From: Rosellinia necatrix | Taxonomy: Eukaryota > Ascomycota > Sordariomycetes > Xylariales > Xylariaceae | Reading direction: 5' to 3' | DNA length: 64,000 nt | Assembly: GCA_021209875.1 (NCBI GenBank) | Contig: JAGYVD010000008.1 | Span: forward strand, 1,053,501 to 1,117,500 | Part shown: positions 47,876-59,866 of the stretch, piece after piece | Layout: the number at the start of each line of letters is the position of its first letter | How positions within the stretch are numbered: position 1 is the stretch's first letter | The notes under the pieces: generated by a model | What the model saw: only the letters and a program-made list of their open reading frames with translations | Told to the model about the DNA's origin: nothing | The model's database searches: none | Made by a program: the position numbers and the translations under genes

Positions 47876-49212
47876 ATTCTCATGAGTACCTAAAACGTTG
47901 TATCGGGATAGTATTAGCCATAGAGACCTGACCGCATGCATCATTATACAGATAGTCATCATGAACAGTACGTAGTAGGGCCTCGGTTCAGAAAGTGGCC
48001 ACACAATGTTGAGCGTGGGACGATGGATACCGTGTACTCTGGATACACAACCAAAAGAAGAGCTCTCGCCGAGCAACCAAGCGCACTGGGTGTCACAGAT
48101 CGAGCTGCTCCGGGGCGACGGGGAGTCGAGAGAACCTACCCATCACATATCGTTCGGCAATTCTGGTACAGGCAGGCACGGGCACGGGCACAAGCACGTA
48201 CGTACACGCTTTGTTCCAACGGAAAGCCCAACTACAGCCTGAGGTGCTCGCTAACGTCGAGGGAGGTGGGACAATGTACCCGAGAAGGCGAGTGCAGGAA
48301 CTGCACAGACAGGGACGAACGGATTATACGGAGCGAGATAATGGAAGGCTTGAACGCTCGCCTCCCGGTTCGGCTGGGTAGCAATTTCTCCTATCCTGGA
48401 AGTGGTTATCAAATTAACACTCGGGCTCGAGGAAGCGGGACGTGGCCGGAATGTGGGGTGGGACTATGTGGCGGCGTGGCATCCAAAAGGAGGTGGCATC
48501 GAAGAAGAGGTGGTCTTCGGAGGGAGTGGCGGCTCGACACGTGGAAGAATATGTCAAGGAGAAAGGGAGCGCGTGTTTGGGACATACCAGAGAAGTGGTG
48601 ACGGGCCAGCAGAGTGGGAGGGTGGTAGGGTGGCAGGATGGCAAGGTGGCAACGAGGAGCAGCAGAATGATGACCAGCACTCGAACGGCGGGGTTGGGCG
48701 ACTCCGGAGTCGTCAAGCAGACGGCCGACGCAGGCGGCAGACACAGGGCGCCGCAGACCAGGGCAGAAAGGCGGCACGGATGGTTGGTAAATATGACTGT
48801 CAGGTTCCAGAGCTGGAGTTGAAGCTGGGTGGAAGTGTTGGCGGCCAAGACAAGAGGGTAGGTGGGTGATGCAGGTAGAGGAGTTGGATGATGGTTGGGG
48901 TTGGAAGCCAGACCTGGTTGATTAGGTTAGGTAGGTGCTTACCTGTAGGTTTTACCGTACCGACAGTGAATCACACATGGGAATTTCCTGGCCCTGGTTT
49001 GAGTGGGACCCGCTCTTGCACAAGCCAAAACCAACAAACTTGAACCTGCATAACTCTCCAACGCACATCATGATAACTAATACTACCACGACCAGAAAAA
49101 TAGTGCCACTTACTACTACCTAGGTACCTATGAACCGTAAATGCCTATGATCAAGTACCCAGCAAGTAGGTATACAACTCAGTCCCATATGGCAGGTAGA
49201 GTAATACTTGTC

Positions 49213-49250
49213 CCTACCTACCTACCTACCTACCTACCTACCTACTTACC
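49213..49250 (+). repeat. CTAC tetranucleotide repeat
   Basis: About nine CTAC units. The same TACCTACC theme recurs through the intergenic DNA of this window, a habit of many Sordariomycete genomes. Confidence 0.7.
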
Positions 49251-51659
49251 TAGGTGCTTAGTTTGCTCATCACAACTAAGTCCCTAGAAGCACGTACATA
49301 CGTAGGTACTCGGGTGCCAGCCGACTTGAAATCCGTGGACCAAGCCAAGTGTGCCGCTTTAACTGTTTTACTTATCTACCTAACTACCTACTAAGTAGTG
49401 TACGTACGGTAGTACGAGTAAGTAATTGCACCTGCCGTCTAACACATGACATTTGAGGGAAACAACTTGAAACAGCCATGCACCATCCAATAGTTTGTTC
49501 GCAGGGGTATCCATTAACGAAGAATCTGCAAGATAGGAATAAGAGATAACTACCTAGGTAGGTAAGTAAGTACCTAGGTAGGTAGGTATTAATTGTTTTA
49601 CACCGAGGGCTATACTGCTCGCGCATGTTAGGTACTTCTAATCGCTTTGCAGATATCACCCTTCTCTAATGCTCCTTACCCTCTCCTCTCCGGCAGGTAG
49701 GCACCTATATACATTAGGTAGTCCGATGCCACCTCTCCATCGCCAGTTATTTCGGGCAGGTATTATTACAAAGCCACATCTCGCCATGGTCTCGATGGAT
49801 CCACCATTGTTCCTAGCTCTCCCGCTTCCAGTCCCATGGCCTCCCAATCCCATGGTCTTCTAGTCTGATGGCCTTCCAGTCTCATGGTGATCGGCAGCTC
49901 CCAAATTGGTGATATGCAATGGAGGTACTCTTCCAACCAGCTTCATGAGGCTTCTCGTGCGGCAGTTGAGCCCTTCGCCGGCAAACCTTGCTTAGGTCCC
50001 ATTGCCATGTAAACCCCATCCTCCTCCTTTGCGAGTGGTGACCACCACAGTTCCCGGTTCTCGGTGTCCGCACGCACGCTTCAACTCATCCATCCGATTG
50101 TAACAGCCAAATCCTGTCAAACACCGTGGGCAATAATAATGCCGTAAAACATCTCGACACGCAATACATGTAAGATTTAACCCCCCCCTCCGTTCATCGA
50201 ATTCGTGTTTTCTTATCCCCAGTATCCCGTAGATAGTCTCGCTTCTAATATGAAAAGAAATCGGTACTAATGCCGCATGCGGGCAGATTTTAGTGGATGT
50301 CAGTATTGATCAGAGCCCTAAGAGCTCGCAGGCTGCGCTTGCAAAGGACGTGCCAATGAACAACCGAGTAGGAAAACTCTCCATTGGGAGTTATTCCGAG
50401 CCGACCAGTCGTGGGTCTAAAGCGGTTCTAATATTGCACCCTACTGATGAACCCTCGAAGGTTATCAAGGGGTAGGCCGCCATGTGCCCTAAACAGGCGA
50501 CGGCTCATTCATAGGCATGTGGTACATAGTACTGTACTAGTGCCCACCAATTCGCTTCTTAGGAAGCCGTAAAACATTTGGCCTATGACAGAAGACACGA
50601 AGTGGCTTCATGCGTATTTCTATCGGGAAGTAAAGTCAGCTGCACGAGTTGTATATAATTCATATGGAGCATTATGTAAATAGTATATGCACTAAGTAGG
50701 GCATTGCTCAACCTTACCTGTCCTGTCCCTTCAACTTGTATTCCCTCATAAGAAAATTATAGTCCCGACACATAATTTGAACTATTACCGGGGAATATAA
50801 CCATATCATGACTTAGGAAAGCAAGCTCTGCTGCTTCAACCTATGCTTTATACAGCAAATAAGGGTTCATAGGTATTGTGCCGTAGTAAATACAAGGAAC
50901 TTTCCCTAAGGCACGGCACATAATATAGTGGGATTGTCGTCATACGATTAATGTTATATACTAAAAGAATAATGATAAGGACTAGACCTGTTAAGAAAGA
51001 CATAAGAATCCTTTCCTACTTAGGTTACTCGTAGCATATTAACTACTTGACGCCTTTCCAGACGTGTGATTATTAAATTAGGATGGAAATTGGAATGAAC
51101 GTCGTCTTTAATGCAACTAATCGTATTAAATAAGGGGTTATAAATGTTTTGCAAGTGATGGATAAGTATTATTGGAGAACAGAAGTGAGCCGCCCCCAAA
51201 TAATCACCGAAGCTTCTCACTTTTTATATGTGTAACTACACGATTCTGCACAAATATTTCTCCTGTATTACCTACCTTCGAGTAGGAGTTCTTGATATTT
51301 GATGGTTTGATATACCTTGTATAGAGCCACTCGCGATTTACTCTTTCTCTAGCTTTGCACACAAACTGCGTGATACATCTTCCTGAAATTAGGATAAAAA
51401 AGGAGCATTTTATAAGTAAGAACTTGCTGGAGTCCTCTTAGTCAACTACTACATACTTCTCAGGTCTTTTCCCGTCTGCCTTTTTCTCCAGCCGCTAGGG
51501 GCCATCATTGTTGAAGCGCTAAGTTAGACATGGAGCTTCCTATCACTATCACGATCGTGTTTAGCTGCCTATCCACTCTCATTGGGATTACGGTCGACTA
51601 GCTTTTCGGGCATCTATCACCAACGCGTACTACGTCGTCCGTAACTACTGTCGCCGTAC

Positions 51660-51852
51660 GTCAGGTAGATAAAGCACATGGCGAGGTACCAGCTACCCTA
51701 TGGTGTAGCTCTAGAGGCATATTTGTGTATATAAGGATTGAAGGTCTCACACTTAGATAGTAGGTCTAGGAATCAATAATATTGAGCGCTACCCCTATAC
51801 TTGGCTATCTACTTGCGACCCAGATGCTACGTTCTAGTGGCTAGACCTCACT
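51660..51852 (+). mobile_element. MITE-like element, copy B
   Basis: A 193-bp segment matching the reverse complement of 8819-9010. Best-conserved blocks are GATAAAGCACATGG, GAGGTACCAGCTACCCTAT, GTGTAGCTCTAGAG, CTACCCCTATACTTGGCTAT and CTAGACCTCACT. Its right terminal repeat is more eroded than in copy A (TAGCATCTGGGTC on the reverse strand where copy A has TAACAGCTGGGTC). Flanks are unrelated to the flanks of copy A, so the two ends of the element are defined by where similarity stops. No coding capacity. Confidence 0.65.
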
Positions 51853-54371
51853 TTAGACATTCTCCGTATGACAGTAGCAGAAGTGCGTCTACACCCCTCT
51901 AAGCAGCCGCCAGCTTAGAGCCCGGTGTGGTACCTAGCCCCAGTGACATCGAATTGCCTTCCGGAAGTATCCCCAGATGCTTCCACCAGCTACAAGTACC
52001 CGAAAAAGCTCTCATGCCACCTCAAAAGCGCGTATAATCAACCTAGATTGCATTGAGCGAGAACTTATTTCCCATTCTTAGTTAAAGTAATACTCCAGCT
52101 TTTACACACACCCCAATACATAAAATCGACTCTCATTATACAACGCGACTCAGTTAGCATAAATATACATCACTATAGAAAACGAACGTTTTATTCAAAA
52201 CTACCCTCCATACGTATGTCGCAGAACTAAAGTAATCATAAGATATCACATCATAAGCAGCTTATTTAAAATACGGCGCAAATGTGGTGGGAAGTATTGA
52301 ACTAGAATACCTTCCCTTCGACCCATCCTCGTCTAACAACGTCTTCTTTGAGCAACTTCCTCGGAACGTCACCTTACTACTAAAGAGATTGGGCATGGCT
52401 GGATGCGACTACTCATAGTGATTTAAGCGTATAAACTTGGTGCAGACTGGCGATTCAAGGTAGATGCAATCTGGCTAGAAATAAATCCGTATGATATTAC
52501 GAAAATACCTTGTTGTTCATAGTAAGTAGATGTATAATATAAATGCATGCATCAGATGTTCGTCACTTACTAACGTTGATTATTAGCTCGCAAGACGACC
52601 CAGGCTCTCGCGCTCACATCGTTTTTGATGTCCTTCACGACAGCTACAAGTCCAAGACAGCCTACCTATTCAACGAAGGGGGCCTACTTATCATCGCTGT
52701 CTGGCTCAGCGCTGCCGAGACCGTGCAGAGAGCCCCTTAGGGCATCGGAGAAAGGGTCGGTGACTAGGCCGGTCGGTGGCATATCTTGATGGGTGCTGGA
52801 GGGATCTGTCTGACGGTTCTGACGGCACCTTTCTGGTCTTTACGAACTAACCGCCGCCGTCGACTTCTACGGCTGCAGGAGCGGGTAGCATAGATGGGGA
52901 CAAAGGGTATCGAACCCCATTAATGCCATTTTCTATACATCTCGTCACTTTAGCGCACGAGAAGAGATCCAATCACTCTGCAACCTCAACATACAGTCAG
53001 TATCCCTACCCACCTCTCTCTCAGGCTGCGCTTGACTTTCCCACCCTATGGCGTGGGATAGGCACACGCAGGGCAAATATTATTGATAACGTTGCCGGTC
53101 AAGTCGGCTGCGTACATGGCGTGGCTTCCCGCTCTAAAATATGTTGCCTTTGCCTTGACAGTTACGCGACAGCGTTGGCACTCGGTACGCTGCTCATGGC
53201 ACATGGCGGGTTGTTTAGTTTGTAAGTCTTGGGCCCAGCCTTCTCCAGCCTATCCCTAGTTACAGCGACTTCAGTATTACTTGCGGGGCCAATCGACACC
53301 GAAACGGAAAATGACGTTTTGAAAGGACATTGCGGTGGAATTTGAGCTGTGTGTTGGATCTCGGAGCCAGGCCATCGATGGCTGCGACTGGGTTGGCTTT
53401 GTTACGGGATCGAAACTGACTGCAGCCAAGCGGATAGCCTGGACATATGAGCGCGGAGGCATCACAAGAGTGAGCGCAGCAGGACTCCAGGTAACAGATG
53501 ATGTTGGCCAGTACGGAGTGTTAATCCGGAGCGCCAATCCAGAGGGGAACGAGAGGCGCGTAAAGCAGTAATTGAGTGCATGACGAAGCTCTGCTAGCGA
53601 CCTAGAGGCAGCGAAGCAGGCGATTAATAATACTCCGTACAACGTTGATATAAGATGAGAGTGAGGAGTGAGACAAATTTGTCAGTTGGGCAAAGTCGCG
53701 TGGTGATTGAATTAAGTTCTGGTAAAAGTTCAGGTGCCCTCTGATTGACAACCGGCGTAGTTGCACTTGTCATGATAACTACCGTATTCCCCCACAGAAT
53801 AACGTATGAGTGCTCGGGCCAGTCTGGTCTGATGATGGCCAGCAAAACCTGCGCCTGAACAAAAGCGGCGATCACACTAAACCTAAGTTGGTAGCTTGGT
53901 ATATATGTTTATGTGACTTAAGCAGTGCAGGTAGGTAGGTACGCAGCTATCACTATAGGTATGTAAGTACCTATGTATGCATCAGAAATGCCGTAATGTC
54001 AGGTATGTGCGATGTAGTTAGTGGGGTTGCGGGTTACAGGCAACTGGTGACATTCATAAGCCAGCCCTGTTTTGTATCCTTTGAAGCAGGTATGTATGCA
54101 TGTGCAAACCGCGTACTACCTCTACCCTGGGTACCTACTCCAGTACAAACTGGGTACAGTATACATACCTTCCACCTAGCACGGTTGAGATGAGTTCTCC
54201 ATTACCTATCTAGGGACTTTAGAGATATATTGTGTGCCCCGCGCCCTCTGATAGGCTGTGCGTGCCGGATCCAGACCAATTTGGTAGGTATCTAAGCAAC
54301 TGTGGGCTACTGCAGCTGGTGTTGCCAGCTTTTAGCAGCCCATGGCAGCCGGGCACAAGTGTCCGCCATGA

Positions 54372-54830
54372 ACGGTACCATTATCGCTGCGTCGCAAGGT
54401 CATAGGTAACAACGCCGAGCTTTCGGGCAAAGAGACCATCGTCCAACTTCAGCGTGTCGCCAATACCGCGGTTCTAGACTCAGGTCCGGCGTGCCTTGAT
54501 AAAACACTCCTAGCGGCCAAAGCTCAGCAGAAAGCCTTAGATTTCGTGTGGCCACAGTATCAAAAGGCTAGCGCCGAAGAAGGAGGCTCGAACACTAAGA
54601 TCCGCGTCTATCTCAGAAGTCTAAGCCGTCTGCATTGGTGGTTTAGGATGCTCGACTATGATTATATCAACGACGGTCCGGAGGCAAAGGCGGTTCAAAA
54701 GGCCATAGTCGCCGGTCTACTGATGTCTTTCATTGTGAATTGGCGTGCTGGTAGCTGTGCCCATCCCGTAAGCAGTGTGCTGTGTGCAAAAGCTGTGCCA
54801 AGTAGCCAAAGGGGACTCCGGGGGAACTAA
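54372..54830 (+). pseudogene. Orphan open frame, coding-like, no start
   Basis: An open frame of 152 codons bounded by TGA at 54369 and TAA at 54828. It has a protein-like flavour in a region otherwise AT-rich and closed: ELSGKETIVQLQRVANTAVL, then LDKTLLAAKAQQKALDFVWP, then RSLSRLHWWFRMLDYDYIND and KAVQKAIVAGLLMSFIVN. Helical, heptad-like spacing is visible. It has no ATG near its head, so it is either an internal exon or a fragment of a decayed gene. I do not recognise the family. Confidence 0.3.
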
Positions 54831-55856
54831 CTGGAAAACCTTGGTCTTTCGACTTCTATTGTCATGCTATCCTAAGCGGGTAGCTGGGATATAATGTTCA
54901 ACACCGTTCGTTGCCAGCTAGTTGATTCTATATATTAACGACATGTTCCTTCTGCAATGAATACCTCCAAGTCTCAATAATGCCTAGGTAGTTTGTATAG
55001 GAGATGTGATGGGCTAGCTTGCGGCGTTGCAGTTATGTGGCTATAGTTACGGTAGGTGACCCCTAGTCACAGCTACCGTAGGCTATATAGTCCACCGAGG
55101 ATTCCGATGGAATTCTACATCCTTTTAAAACGGGGCTTGGCTTAAAACGGCCACCTTCAACTTAATTAAGTATATTTACGGTAATACATGTTATTGAAAG
55201 TTATGCAAGTCTGTTCATTCTGGCTTATGCAAAAGCGGGTCAAGCTCAGACTAGGCTCTGGCTAAAAGCGGCATGGCTCAGGTGAAATCCCATTCCGATT
55301 CACACGGTAAAACCTATCTCAGAGGTTCCTGTTAGTGCTGGTGCTGCAGCTGCTGGGCGCTGAGCTCTCCAGCCAAAAAGTGACCCCCCTTCTCGCTCGC
55401 TCGCTCGCTCACCCATTCTATCTCTCACACACGCCCTCACCAACTAGCCACTCTCCCTCCCCCCGTCCACCTCTCGGGCTGCCGCAGTGTTCGACTAGGT
55501 AGCCATGATATACTCGGTTGGCGCTGGACGATTGTCGACTATCCCCTCCCACGATTTCTTGGCAGAGCGAGCTTCCCACGTCGCATTGCATTGACATAGA
55601 GCTATCTTCCTGTCGGCCCTTCCATCCAAGCCACCCTGACTCGAGCAGCACGCTTCCACACCACACCGAACCCTCCCTCGTGTCCCTACTCCTTCCCTGC
55701 CGGAGCTGTTCTACTTCTCTGACTCGAGCAACCCGTCGAGATCGAATTAACCCCATTGGTCACCGTCGCGTCCCCGAACCCCTCCTCGTCCTCGTCCTCG
55801 CCCTCGCCCTCGTCCCCGTCCTCGTCCCTGCTGATCTGTCGCTGAGCCCCCAAGCG
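54831..55856. other. Intergenic; long 5' leader of the PHD-finger gene
   Basis: It holds an inverted repeat at about 55041-55090 (see findings), a GCTC repeat at about 55396-55410, and pyrimidine-rich DNA from 55385 up to the ATG at 55857 with CGTCCTC repeats at about 55785-55830. These features suit a promoter and 5' UTR. Confidence 0.4.
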
Positions 55857-58007
55857 ATGGCCGGCATTTCTCCTACCAGACGCTCCTCTCGCGCGCGGAT
55901 CACCCAATCCCAATCGCAAGTTTCTTCCACTGCGTCCAGCTCCTCGGGGCGTATTGAACGAGCCACCAGGGGCTTCACCAAGACTGGGTCACCTCAAAAA
56001 ATCCACCGGCAGTGGATCACTCTCTTCTGAGCCGCCCGAGGACTCCACGACGACCGAGGACACTGTGCTTCGTCGTCGCAGCACTCGCGGCAAAGACGAC
56101 GACCGCGAAAAACAACCAAAGCTCGAGATAACGGGCATGCCTCCCGCACCCGACGAGATCCAAGAGGACGACGAGTCCGTCCGCTGCATTTGCGGCCATG
56201 ACGAGTACCCGGGGCCACCTCCGTTCGATGAAGACTCGAAGCACGGCGTCAAGGACGCAATTGACCACGAACGCATATTTGCGATCGAGATAACGGATGA
56301 GCTGGCTGGCTTCTTCGTACAATGCGAGATTTGCAACACATGGCAGCACGGTGCCTGCGTTGGCTTCACTACCGAAGAGTCCAATCCCGAGGACGTCGAG
56401 TACTACTGTGAGCAGTGTCGCAAAGATCTACACAAAATCTATACTGCTAGTAATGGGTAAGCACGTTTTTGTATTTTCGACATCAATTGTTCGCTTTTTT
56501 GCCCACCTTGTTTCCCATGATAATAGCGCCACTCTCCATAGGGACCATGGTGTTGCGCTCTCGCCTTCCGCCCTCTCCCGTCGGCCACGCCTTGTTGTAT
56601 ATTTGCTGTCAAGCTCTGCCAAATGCCGGGCTTCAGGACGATGTTGCGCTGATTCACTGCTGTATAGACAAAAATATTCCATTTTTTTACCAATTCATCG
56701 ACCCTCTCGAAGCGCCTCACGTGCCACCTCAGCCGCGAAGGAGGATGCGCGGTCGCCGAAGAGTGGCAATAGCAAATCCTCCCGTGCTTCGGCCGCTGCA
56801 CAACATGCTTCCAAACGACGGTCAACAATGAATAGCCGAGACGCCGCATATGACGAAGAGGAACAACTGCGCCGTGCGATTGAAGCAAGCAAAACAGAGA
56901 CGATCCCGGAAGACGCGGACCTGGCTAACCGACGTCCAAAACGAGGTAGAGAGGAGAGCGAAGAGTGTGTCGAGCCTTTATTATGATGCATTCGGTGTTG
57001 GATATTTACTAACAAGCGCTAGGAATATGGAAAACGTAAAGCGACAACGAACAAACTCAAAATCACCATCACCTACTCTTGAGAAGCCCGATGTGAGTAT
57101 GCTTGAGGAGTCAGACGATGAATTAGGCCTTCGAAATGGGCACTCCAAGAAGTCACGAAACGCTGTGCGCAACCAGCGTGAGCGAGCCGAGAGAGAAGAG
57201 CGCCGCGAGGAACAAGAACGGAAACGGGCCGAGGCAGCTAGCAAACGTAAAGGTCGCGCCGAACGTCGTCGAGCTGATGGTAGATTGTCCCAGGACACGG
57301 CTTATTTATTACACATGGCTGATTTTTTGCAGATTCAGATCCCTCAGAGGAAATGCCCCTATCCACGCGTGCAGTAGTCAATCGAACCACAGAGTCCGCC
57401 CAGCCCCCAGATCCGCCAGTTCCCTCCTCTCAACCACTACCAGACACTCCCCCGGTCCCCGCAGCCCAGATGGCGACAGGCAAGAAAAAATCCACGCAAC
57501 CAAAAAAGAAGGGGCGAAACCAGTACACAAAAGATCGTGATAACGATCACGAAGATTCACCCGCTAGGTCTGTACCACGGGACGTATCTAGAAATGCCGA
57601 CGAAGGTGGAACAAATGCTAAAAACACATCACATGAGACTGCTGGGAAGCAGAGTCGAGCGAGAGGGGGGTGTGAGTTCTAAAATAACGATGAGCGACAT
57701 GAAAAGGCGCGTGAATGGTATCTTGGAATTCATTACTCGCAAGCAGGTTGAACTGGTTAACGACCCGTTATCGGACTCAACGTCCGGCTCGAGCCGAGCG
57801 GGCACGGAAGATGGTTCCATTTCTACGACAAAGGTCAATGGCGGCAGTTCTCTCACGAAGCCCAACCGGGGGGCACAAACGACTGATGGAGGGGGGAGCA
57901 GCGAGCCAGCCGACCCTACCGCTGCTTTCAAGGACATGAGCTGTGTTGAAATGATGGATTCCTTGACGCGAGAATTGATGAAGTGGCAACAGGAATTCAT
58001 TCACTAG
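55857..58007 (+). CDS. PHD-finger chromatin regulator (Cti6-like), frameshifted as sequenced
   Basis: Four exons: 55857-56456, 56668-56964, 57023-57279 and 57333-58007; introns are 211, 58 and 53 nt. It starts MAGISPTRRSSRARITQSQS. A PHD zinc finger follows at about residues 110-190: CICGHD, then CEICNTWQHGAC, then CEQC, in the C4-H-C3 pattern. Later come a basic KRQRTNSKSPSP segment, a long charged coiled-coil-like stretch (NQREREREE-type), a Pro-rich linker and the C-terminal KITMSDMKRRVNGILEFITR helix. Yeast Cti6 is the PHD subunit of the Rpd3L histone deacetylase complex, and the architecture here matches. Two single-base over-lengths break the frame: the A6 run 55996-56001 and the G6 run 57665-57670. 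Removing one base from each gives 1827 nt, 608 residues. Assembly error is the likelier explanation. Confidence 0.8.
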
Positions 58008-58651
58008 ACAGGCTCTTGATCTGGTTTTCTGTTCTTTTTTAGCGGCGTCATAGAGATTCGGCTACTGGTACCATGCTAGTCTAGCTGCAGCATTTGATCG
58101 GCGTTGGTTCAACACTTTGTGGATTTTCTTGGCACATTGGGCGTTCGCTTCCGGGCCGGATACTGGGGCACACGGAGAAATTTTATCTAGGGATTTCAAA
58201 AGGCAATTCACGCCCATACTGTTCTCGCTCGAGTACCATCATTGTAGCGTGGTACGACCTTGTTTATAAGGGGATGCGCCGTGGCGACGAGGGGTATAGG
58301 TAGGCTGGGAGAGATGCGTAGGCGGCCGGCTTAGCGTCCAACGAACAGGAATCGTTTCTTTTCATATTTACATTTGCAGAGTGGCGAGAAGCCAAATGCT
58401 TGCATGCAGTTATACCCCCGGCAGCTCATAATTGCCAATATACGACTCTAAAAGGCTTCCCCCCTTTTCTTATTTTCCCTTGGGGTATCGTGATTGTTCT
58501 ACAAGTCAAACCAGGGCGACTTGTTCATATATAGATATAAAACACTCTCGTACCTGAGCATCGTTTCGGGGGATTCCGCCATCCGCCGAAAGACTTCAGC
58601 TTACCTGCCTGCGCCCAATAGTAGGCAGTCCAAGCTCCGCGTACGTTTTAT
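58008..58651. other. Intergenic between convergent genes
   Basis: The PHD gene (plus) and MTG1 (minus) converge here. Nothing else seen; the segment should hold both 3' UTRs. Confidence 0.5.
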
Positions 58652-59866
58652 CTAATCCAGCGCGCCGGCGGCGGCCTTGGCAGCCCTCTTGGCGACGAGG
58701 ACCTCCTTGCGGGCGAGCTTCTCGCGCTTGCGGGCCTGGTTCATGCTGACGACCTTGTTGTCGGCGTCGCGGCGGAGGCGGGCGGCGTGGTCGCGCAGGC
58801 CGGCGTCGGAGAGGTCGTCGAGGGGGAAGCGGCCGAGGCGGCCGGCGCGCCACTGCTGGACGACCCAGGCGGCGGCCTGCTCGCGGGCGGGGAGGGCGCC
58901 GGGGAGGAGCTTGCCGGTGCGGCGGGCGACGGCGTCGAGGAAGACGGCGACGTCGTTGGTGGGGCCGGCGGGGCAGAGGCGGGGCGCGTAGAGGGCCGGG
59001 TCGACGCGGTTGAGCCAGAAGAGGAGGTAGTCGGCGACGGTCTCGAGCGGGACCAGGCCGTCCTTGACGCAGCCGACGAGCGCCAGCTTCAGCATCGCCT
59101 CGACGTCCGAGACGTACGGCACGAACACGCCCGGCGTGTCCACCAGGAAGACGCCCGCGCCCGTGTCGAGGCCGTGGTCGTGGCCGTCGCTGTCGGTCGC
59201 CGCCGCCACGATGCGCACCGGCGTCCCCAGCTTCCGCGTTATCCCCGGCTGCGCGCCCGTGCGCGCCACCTTGCCGCCGTTGAGCCCGACGCGGCGCAGC
59301 GCGTTGAGCAGCGTCGACTTGCCCGCGTTCGGCATGCCGACGACGAGGGCGCGCAGGCCGATCAGCGAGTCGTGGGCGGCCGCGCGAGCGCGGATGGCGT
59401 CCATGAGCCGGCCGACGCTCTGCCTGTTGCGCTCGTCCGTGATGACGACCTCGGTCGCCGCCGCGGCGCCGGGGCCGGGGCCGCCGATCTCGCGGGTCGC
59501 GCGCAGGTAGGGGCGCGCGAGGCGGCGGTGCTCGCCGTCGGTGCGCCGCGCACCCGAGGGGTGGTCGCCCGCGAGGTCGTGCTTCGTGTACACGACGATG
59601 CGGTCGCGCCCGGCCAGCTCCGACTCCAGCAGCGGGTTCGCCGACGTCAGCGGCACCCGGGCGTCGCGGCACTCCAGCACCAGGCCCACGTCCGACAGCG
59701 TCCGCCGCATCGCCGACAGCGCCGCCGTGTGGTGGCCCAGGAAGTACGACCGCGTGATCGACGGCGAGACCTCGAACACCGCGCGCGGCACGAAGGCGCC
59801 ATTCCCCGCTGCCGTCGCTGCCGCCGCTGCCGTCGCTGCCGCTGCTGCCTTGAGCGGTGCCGCCAT
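58652..59866 (-). CDS. MTG1: Mitochondrial ribosome-assembly GTPase 1
   Basis: A single-exon gene of 404 residues on the minus strand. It is a circularly permuted GTPase of the YlqF/RbgA family: the G4-like TKHD (94-97) precedes the P-loop GMPNAGKST (from 177) and G3 DTPG (243-246), and GAQPGIT gives G2/switch I. The lead-in SYFLGHHTAALSAMRRTLSD and ECRDARVPLTSANP are typical of Mtg1, which acts at the matrix side of the inner membrane in assembly of the large mitochondrial ribosomal subunit. The N-terminal Ala/Thr-rich stretch could be a targeting sequence. A Lys/Arg/Ala-rich tail ends the protein. The coding DNA is the most GC-rich in the window, with nearly every third position G or C, and its antisense strand is therefore also open over a long distance. 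A purine-rich AAAAAG repeat lies just upstream (59911-59940). Confidence 0.92.
   Translation of the reverse strand: MAAPLKAAAAATAAAAATAAGNGAFVPRAVFEVSPSITRSYFLGHHTAALSAMRRTLSDVGLVLECRDARVPLTSANPLLESELAGRDRIVVYTKHDLAGDHPSGARRTDGEHRRLARPYLRATREIGGPGPGAAAATEVVITDERNRQSVGRLMDAIRARAAAHDSLIGLRALVVGMPNAGKSTLLNALRRVGLNGGKVARTGAQPGITRKLGTPVRIVAAATDSDGHDHGLDTGAGVFLVDTPGVFVPYVSDVEAMLKLALVGCVKDGLVPLETVADYLLFWLNRVDPALYAPRLCPAGPTNDVAVFLDAVARRTGKLLPGALPAREQAAAWVVQQWRAGRLGRFPLDDLSDAGLRDHAARLRRDADNKVVSMNQARKREKLARKEVLVAKRAAKAAAGALD

Larger units (their letters stand above)
47876..54371. other. AT-rich, repeat-laden gene desert
   Basis: No supportable gene across about 6.5 kb. It contains a (CTAC)n run at 49213-49250 with TAGGTAGG runs around 49555-49590 and 53932-53975, and copy B of the MITE-like element (51660-51852). 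Very AT-rich DNA spans roughly 50.6-52.6 kb, and isolated frames without family signatures occur near 50293-50475, 52543-52740 and 53277-53642. The composition suits an old transposon landing zone degraded by transition mutations. Confidence 0.4.

Noticed and set aside
48402..48869. Long frames on both strands upstream of the 570-aa hypothetical gene
   Set aside because: Gly/Arg-rich and Leu/Pro-rich translations of low-complexity GGTGG-type DNA; more likely leader or promoter.
53277..53642. 121-codon minus-strand frame
   Set aside because: No motif, with a competing plus-strand frame of similar length in the same place; insufficient to call a gene.
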